A DNA stretch of 20,000 nucleotides from Prorocentrum cordatum (lineage: Eukaryota > Sar > Dinophyceae > Prorocentrales > Prorocentraceae). The notes below the pieces were generated by a model that did no database searches, was not told the DNA's origin, and saw only the letters and a program-made list of their open reading frames with translations. Shown here one piece after another: positions 15,194-20,000 of the stretch (the stretch's first letter is position 1; every line of letters begins with the position of its first letter). Location: NCBI GenBank assembly GCA_963575745.1, contig CAUYUJ010018735.1, positions 142,501-162,500 of the forward strand, in the 5' to 3' direction. A program made the position numbers and the translations under genes.

Positions 15194-15449
15194 GTCGGGC
15201 ATGCCCCCCTACGGGCGTTTATCAGACATGTAGCCAGAACCCCTCCAGGCGTAGTCCACCAATCCTCGAAAGATCGTCCCCAGACGATGTTTTTAACTAT
15301 GCTTGAAGGTGCCTCCTGTAGACTATGTTTTTTTGTGTCAATGTTTGATTATGCTTTTTTACTACTGTTGATTGTGTTGTCCTGACTATGTTTGACCATG
15401 TTTGACCATGTCTGACTATGTTTTTGAGCTATGTTCGGACATGCCCGAC
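15194..15449. mobile_element. 256-bp interval bounded by inverted GTCGGGCATG motifs
   Basis: The left end is GTCGGGCATGCCCC (15194) and the right end, read on the minus strand, is GTCGGGCATGTCC (15437-15449). Near the left end it resembles sequence after the 6746 motif. Near the right end it holds four 10-bp repeats. It could be a MITE with short TIRs or two independent motif copies; there is no clear target duplication. Confidence 0.4.
15384..15423. repeat. Four tandem copies of GAC(T/C)ATGTTT
   Basis: GACTATGTTT, GACCATGTTT, GACCATGTCT and GACTATGTTT are consecutive 10-bp units. The reverse complement (AAACATAGTC) lies 15-30 bp after the 10680 motif, in the same relative orientation to the motif as here. 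Confidence 0.88.
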
Positions 15450-15675
15450 TCGAGCCTCCCCGCTCTCGGGCCCCGCGCGTCGCCTCGCGGCCTCGGGGGC
15501 GGAGGGGCGGGCCTGGAGCCCTCGGGGGCGGCCGCGGTGCCCGATCTGTGTCCCCCCGCGCCGCCGGATCCCGGAGAGCAGCGACGCTTCGGGAGCCTGC
15601 GCGGGCGTCCGAGGCCCCCGCGAGGGCGACGCCGAGCTCGTTGGAGGGGCCGCCGGGGTACCTCAGCACCTGGCG
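15450..15675. other. Unassigned very GC-rich stretch
   Basis: The sequence is CpG- and CGG-rich (CCTCGGGGGCGG twice). A plus-strand frame (15402-16193) crosses it but becomes poly-Pro in the next repeat, and no motif is recognised. Confidence 0.4.
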
Positions 15676-15789
15676 CTCCCCCTCCCCCTCCCCCTCCTCC
15701 CCCTCCCCATCCTCCTCCTCCTCCTCCCCCTCCCCCTCCCCCTCCTCCTCCTCCTCCTCCTCCTCCTCCTCCTCCTCCTCCTCCTCCTT
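15676..15789. repeat. (CCCCCT)n / (CCT)n tract
   Basis: The first half is CCCCTC and CCCCCTC units; the second half (about 15740-15788) is pure CCT. It codes for poly-Pro, poly-Ser or poly-Leu on plus and poly-Gly on minus depending on frame. It is polypurine on the minus strand, like 3179-3432. Confidence 0.95.
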
Positions 15790-15801
15790 GCCTTGAGACG
15801 G

Positions 15802-15991
15802 GGGTCAATGCAAACGGGGGTCAGCCAGAGCGCCAGATCTTGCAGGATCCTGCAGGGCCAGGGTCGCATTGGCCCGGGCTTGGGTGCAGGGTCCTGCAGG
15901 GCCCTGCAGGAGCCTTCGCAGTGGCCCGGGTTTGGGTGCAGGATCTTGCAGGATTCTGCAAGTCCTGGCTGACCCGGGTCTGGATTGACCC
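15802..15991. mobile_element. TIR element (190 bp) with internal 52-bp repeats
   Basis: The left 27 bases (15802-15828, GGGTCAAT to GTCAGCCAG) and the complement of the right 27 (15965-15991) agree at 23 positions without gaps. Just inside, CTTGCAGGATCCTGCA and its counterpart extend the symmetry. The interior contains about 2.9 copies of a 52-bp unit with GGCCCGGG, GGGTGCAGG and CCTGCAGG; GGCCCGGG recurs at 15871 and 15923. No transposase and no adjacent target duplication are seen. Confidence 0.55.
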
Positions 15992-16179
15992 TGGTCAGAC
16001 GATCCCGGAATGTTGTCTGGGGCCGTTGCTGTCCCAGCCTTGGCTGCGCCCTGGTCCAATGGGGGACTGGGAGATGGGGGCGGTGCGGGAGGGACAGGGG
16101 CGAGGGGCTCCCAAGGAGTCTCCAGCGCCTTCAGGGGGGGATCGGTTCTCCTCGTACTCCTCTTCATCCTCATCCTCCT

Positions 16180-16473
16180 CGTTCCGACCCTAGCTTCGGA
16201 GAGGTGCCCCCGTTCTCTTCGTGCTTTCGGCATTTCACCTTGGAACATGCCCTGGCTTTTGGTGGCTGTTTCCATGAGGCTCTGGGCCTTCGGGTTCATG
16301 TTATTGATCCGCGCTTGTGGGGCCATATTTCGACTGAACTTCGACTGAACTTCTCGGCGCACGTGCAACCAATGCGAATCGTTTTCTGCCCTTGTGAGCG
16401 GCATCACACGGCAGATGTGAGGATGGGATGACGTCGCGACGATGGTGGGGATGACGACGACAGCGATGATCAT
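16180..16473 (-). CDS. Weak candidate: open frame of mixed composition
   Basis: On the minus strand about 95 residues (including LHVRREVQSKFSRNMAPQ and NNMNPKAQSLMETATKSQGM) have balanced composition and no simple repeat. The frame continues left to 15805 through Pro-rich and element-derived sequence. The plus strand is also open here. I recognise no family; at best it is an unidentified exon. Confidence 0.15.
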
Positions 16474-16823
16474 GCGCTTGAGCCGTGAAGGCTCTAGATC
16501 TCGCGCGTGGCGTTGCGAGGCAAGTTTTCCTTCCGCTCCGCCGCTCGCTTAGGCCTTGGGAGGGGAGGCAGCGAATGGAGAGGGAGCGACGGCGTGGTAC
16601 TCATCGATGCGCCGACCAATCAGCACAAGCCAGTCACTAGGTTTTGGTTGTTCCAACGTTCTCCGTCACACCAGTTGCTCGGCTTATTGCTGACCAGCTT
16701 GCGCGCTCTTGTAGACGGCATTTCCACGATGTCGTACGATCTCGCAGACGCGCCATCCAGTCAACACAACGCCAGTCACCACGCTGCCCTTTTCTGTCTT
16801 CTCCGTGATCATGATGCATCCTA
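16474..16823. other. Unassigned stretch before the ACT/CTA array
   Basis: No gene is recognised. CCAATCAGCACAAGCCAGTCAC and CCAGTCAACACAACGCCAGTCACC (near 16615 and 16755) are loosely similar, about 140 bp apart, suggesting an old duplication. The sequence then passes into ACT-rich repeat. Confidence 0.4.
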
Positions 16824-18052
<1,229 letters not shown>

Positions 18053-18268
18053 TTTTGCTATATCCGGTGTTCCCCTCTTGCCCCCTCGGGAATTTTGTTC
18101 TTCGCAGGTTTCAATATTGCCCGAAGACCCCGAGATGAGATCCATGACGCGAGGACCTGGGAATAGTCTTGAGTTTTCTTGTTTCAATCAGGAGGGGGTT
18201 GAATAACGTCCGAATTTGTTTCCGAAATTACTTGTCCGTCTTCCCTTCGCCTTTCACGAATGCTCGTG
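18053..18268. other. Non-repetitive island inside the triplet megarray
   Basis: About 200 bp of mixed sequence interrupts the array. It contains TTTTGTTCTTCGCAGGTTTC (acceptor-like) and a purine-rich AGGAGGGGGTTGAATAA. It might be an insertion or an ancestral remnant. No gene is recognised. Confidence 0.7.
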
Positions 18269-18583
18269 CTACTGCTGCAGTGACTACTTCCGCTACGACT
18301 ACGATTAGTACTGCGACTACGACCAGCACAACTACTACTACAACCCTTAACACTATTACTACGACTACTACGACTAATTCAACGATTAGTACGACTAGTC
18401 GTACTAGTAGTACCGCTACGGGTGTTACTGCCACTACTACTCGTCTTACTACCTCGCTGCTACTACTACTTTTCCTACTGCTGTTGCTACTACTACTGCT
18501 ACTGCTAGTACTGCTAATACCGTTACTACTACTTCCATCACTTCTACTATCACTATTGCTACTACTACTGCTACTACTACTAT

Positions 18584-18658
<75 letters not shown>

Positions 18659-19129
18659 GGCTGCTTATCTTGCCGCTGGATGATGTTTCTTTCACGACTA
18701 CTCAATGTTAATTCCACTGCTACTATCACTACTACTTATTCTGCTCTTGCGGCTGCGGCTATCATTGCGCTACGATTTCTGCGACTATTACATGTATCAC
18801 TACTCCCACTGCTACTATTGCGACTACGACCACTACTGGTACTACTACTAATACTAATTCTACGACTACTTCTACGATGCTTTGTTTTTCCATCGCTACC
18901 ACTCCGACCACGACGACGACGTCATTATGATGTTCGTTACTACGACTACTGCTATCACTACTATCATTACTACTCCCACTGCCCACACAACGATAACTAT
19001 TACTACTCCCACCACTCGCACCACCACTTCTACTACAACTACGGCTACCACTACCATTATTGATACATCTACTACCTCAACTACCACGACTATTGCTACT
19101 ACAACTACCACGACTATTGTTATTACCTA
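18269..19129. repeat. Degenerate ACT/CTA triplet megarray, right part
   Basis: It continues the triplet array. A second pure core of ACT lies at about 18588-18658 (some 23 copies); elsewhere ACG, GCT, ATT, ACC and AAC variants are mixed in. Around 18660-18720 and 18880-18920 it is more degraded. Two pure cores with degenerate flanks suggest separate expansion centres. Confidence 0.95.
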
Positions 19130-19282
19130 ACAGCGAAGACTGATAGGTTTCTTGTGGGGTCAGAAGAGAGCATCCTGATTCCCCTGGGGGTCTGGGCAGG
19201 ATCCGGGGGATGCCCGGGGAAACCGGGGACTCCCCAGGACTTTTATAGATTCCCACAGTTTCCTATGGATTCCTACAGATTC
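19130..19282. other. Spacer between arrays
   Basis: It holds G-rich words (CCGGGGGATGCCCGGGG, CCGGGGACTCCCC) with short inverted symmetry, then AT-richer TAGATTCCCACAGTTTCC and TATGGATTCCTACAGATTC, which are weakly repeated. No gene is recognised. Confidence 0.4.
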
Positions 19283-19618
19283 TGTTCCCAGGACACCATT
19301 CCCAGGCCACATGTTGAAAGCCCGGAGCCAACTGTAGGCCACTTCGTGTTCTTCGTCTTCCCAGAACACCATTCCCAGGCCACATTCTGAATGCCCGGAG
19401 CCAATTGTAGGCCACTTCGTGTTCTTCGTGTTCCCAGAACGCAACTCCCAGGCCACATTTTGAATGCGCGGAGCCAATTGTAGGCCACTTCGTGGTCTTC
19501 GTGTTCCCAGAACACAATTCCTGTACCACATTATGATTGCCTGGAGCCAACTGTTGGCCACGTCGTGATATTCGTGTTCCCAGAACACAAGTCCTGTGCC
19601 ATATTTTGAGTGCCCGAG
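19283..19618. repeat. 73-bp tandem repeat, about 4.6 copies
   Basis: GGAGCCAA occurs at 19324, 19397, 19470 and 19543, exactly 73 bp apart, and a truncated fifth copy ends at 19616. Each unit has CCACATT, TGAATGCCCGGAGCCAAYTG, TAGGCCACTTCGTG, TTCTTCGTGTTCCCAGAACAC. The first three copies are closest; the fourth and fifth diverge. Seventy-three is not a multiple of three, so frames rotate and a protein-coding origin is unlikely. Confidence 0.95.
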
Positions 19619-20000
19619 CTGAGGCAGGCTGAGGCCGAAGCAGGCTGAGGCCGAGGCAGGCCGAAGCTGAGGCTGAGGCACGCCGAGGCAGGCTGAGGCT
19701 GAGGCCGAGGCAGGCTGAGGCTGAGGCAGACTGAGGCTGATGCAGGCTGAGGCTGAGGCCGAGGCAAGCTGAGGCTGAGGCTGAGGCAGGCTGAGGCTGA
19801 GGCAGGCTGAGACTGAGGCTGCGGCAGGCTGAGGCTGAGCCTGAGGCTGATGCAGGCTGAGGCTGAAAGGCTGAGGCAGGCTGAGGTAGGCTGAGGCTGA
19901 GCCTGAGGCCGAACCAGGCTGACGCTGAGGCTGAGGCAAGCCGAGGCAGGCTGAGGCTGACGCTGAGGCTGAGGCAGGCTGAGGCTGAGGCTGTGGCTGA
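19617..20000. repeat. GAGGCT hexamer array running off the window
   Basis: Units of GAGGCT, GAGGCA, GAGGCC and GGCTGAGGCAGG repeat to the last base, so the true end lies outside. The join with the 73-bp array is direct: the truncated last copy ends in GAG, which is also the start of the hexamer. Hexamers read as dipeptide repeats (Ala-Glu, Leu-Arg, Gln-Pro and similar), so open frames here mean nothing. Confidence 0.95.

Noticed and set aside
6746-15449. Motif complement GGACATGCCCGAC as a shared translation start (Met-Pro-Asp)
   Set aside because: Residues after MPD are not conserved among copies and one copy reaches a stop codon immediately.
15402-16193. Plus-strand open frame with a poly-Pro run
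   Set aside because: The Pro run is the CCT tract and the tail is a TIR element; no recognisable domain.

Overview
The window looks like eukaryotic nuclear DNA, probably from a GC-rich microbial or algal genome. That placement is inference from three things: many GC-rich and triplet microsatellites, small inverted-repeat elements, and the absence of any recognisable prokaryotic gene or operon. I cannot name the organism. I found no protein-coding gene I can identify, no rRNA or convincing tRNA, and no CRISPR array. Most long open frames are translations of repeats whose unit is a multiple of 3 bp, so all frames stay open. Four minus-strand stretches are kept only as weak coding candidates or decayed coding pieces (7286-8812, 13456-13842, 16180-16473, and the frame inside MITE-C).

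Layout. 1-2000: GC-rich, one (GTC)n tract, no clear gene. 1996-2230: a 33-bp direct repeat and a 23-bp tandem repeat. 2448-2705: GC triplet repeat, then about 21 units of a 10-bp TCGG-phased repeat. 2769-3525: G-rich DNA, then a long CCT tract with a 68-bp duplication. 3715-3744: T30. 4222-4897: two tandem copies of a 337-bp unit carrying an acceptor-like site and a GC hairpin. 5826-6026 and 9108-9310: inverted copies of a 200-bp MITE (MITE-A), one with a 7-bp target-site-duplication candidate. 7438-7903: MITE-C, a cluster of alternating inverted repeats and a remnant. 8369-8640: (GTC)n region. 10216-10531: an inverted-repeat element between 33-bp direct repeats. 10866-13008: a 2.1-kb satellite with a 12-bp unit containing AGATCT. 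13776-14496: two Tc1-like MITEs (MITE-B) and a second MITE-C. 15029-15991: foldback, motif-bounded interval, CCT tract and another TIR element. 16824-19129: degenerate ACT/CTA megarray. 19283-19618: 73-bp tandem repeat. 19617-20000: GAGGCT hexamer array that runs off the window.

The main signal is the density and variety of small non-autonomous inverted-repeat elements and satellites. A 13-14-bp motif, GTCGGGCATGTCCC, occurs eight times in both orientations and tends to sit at the edges of other repeats; one inverted pair brackets the whole 12-bp satellite. No transposase was found, so any mobility would depend on enzymes encoded elsewhere.
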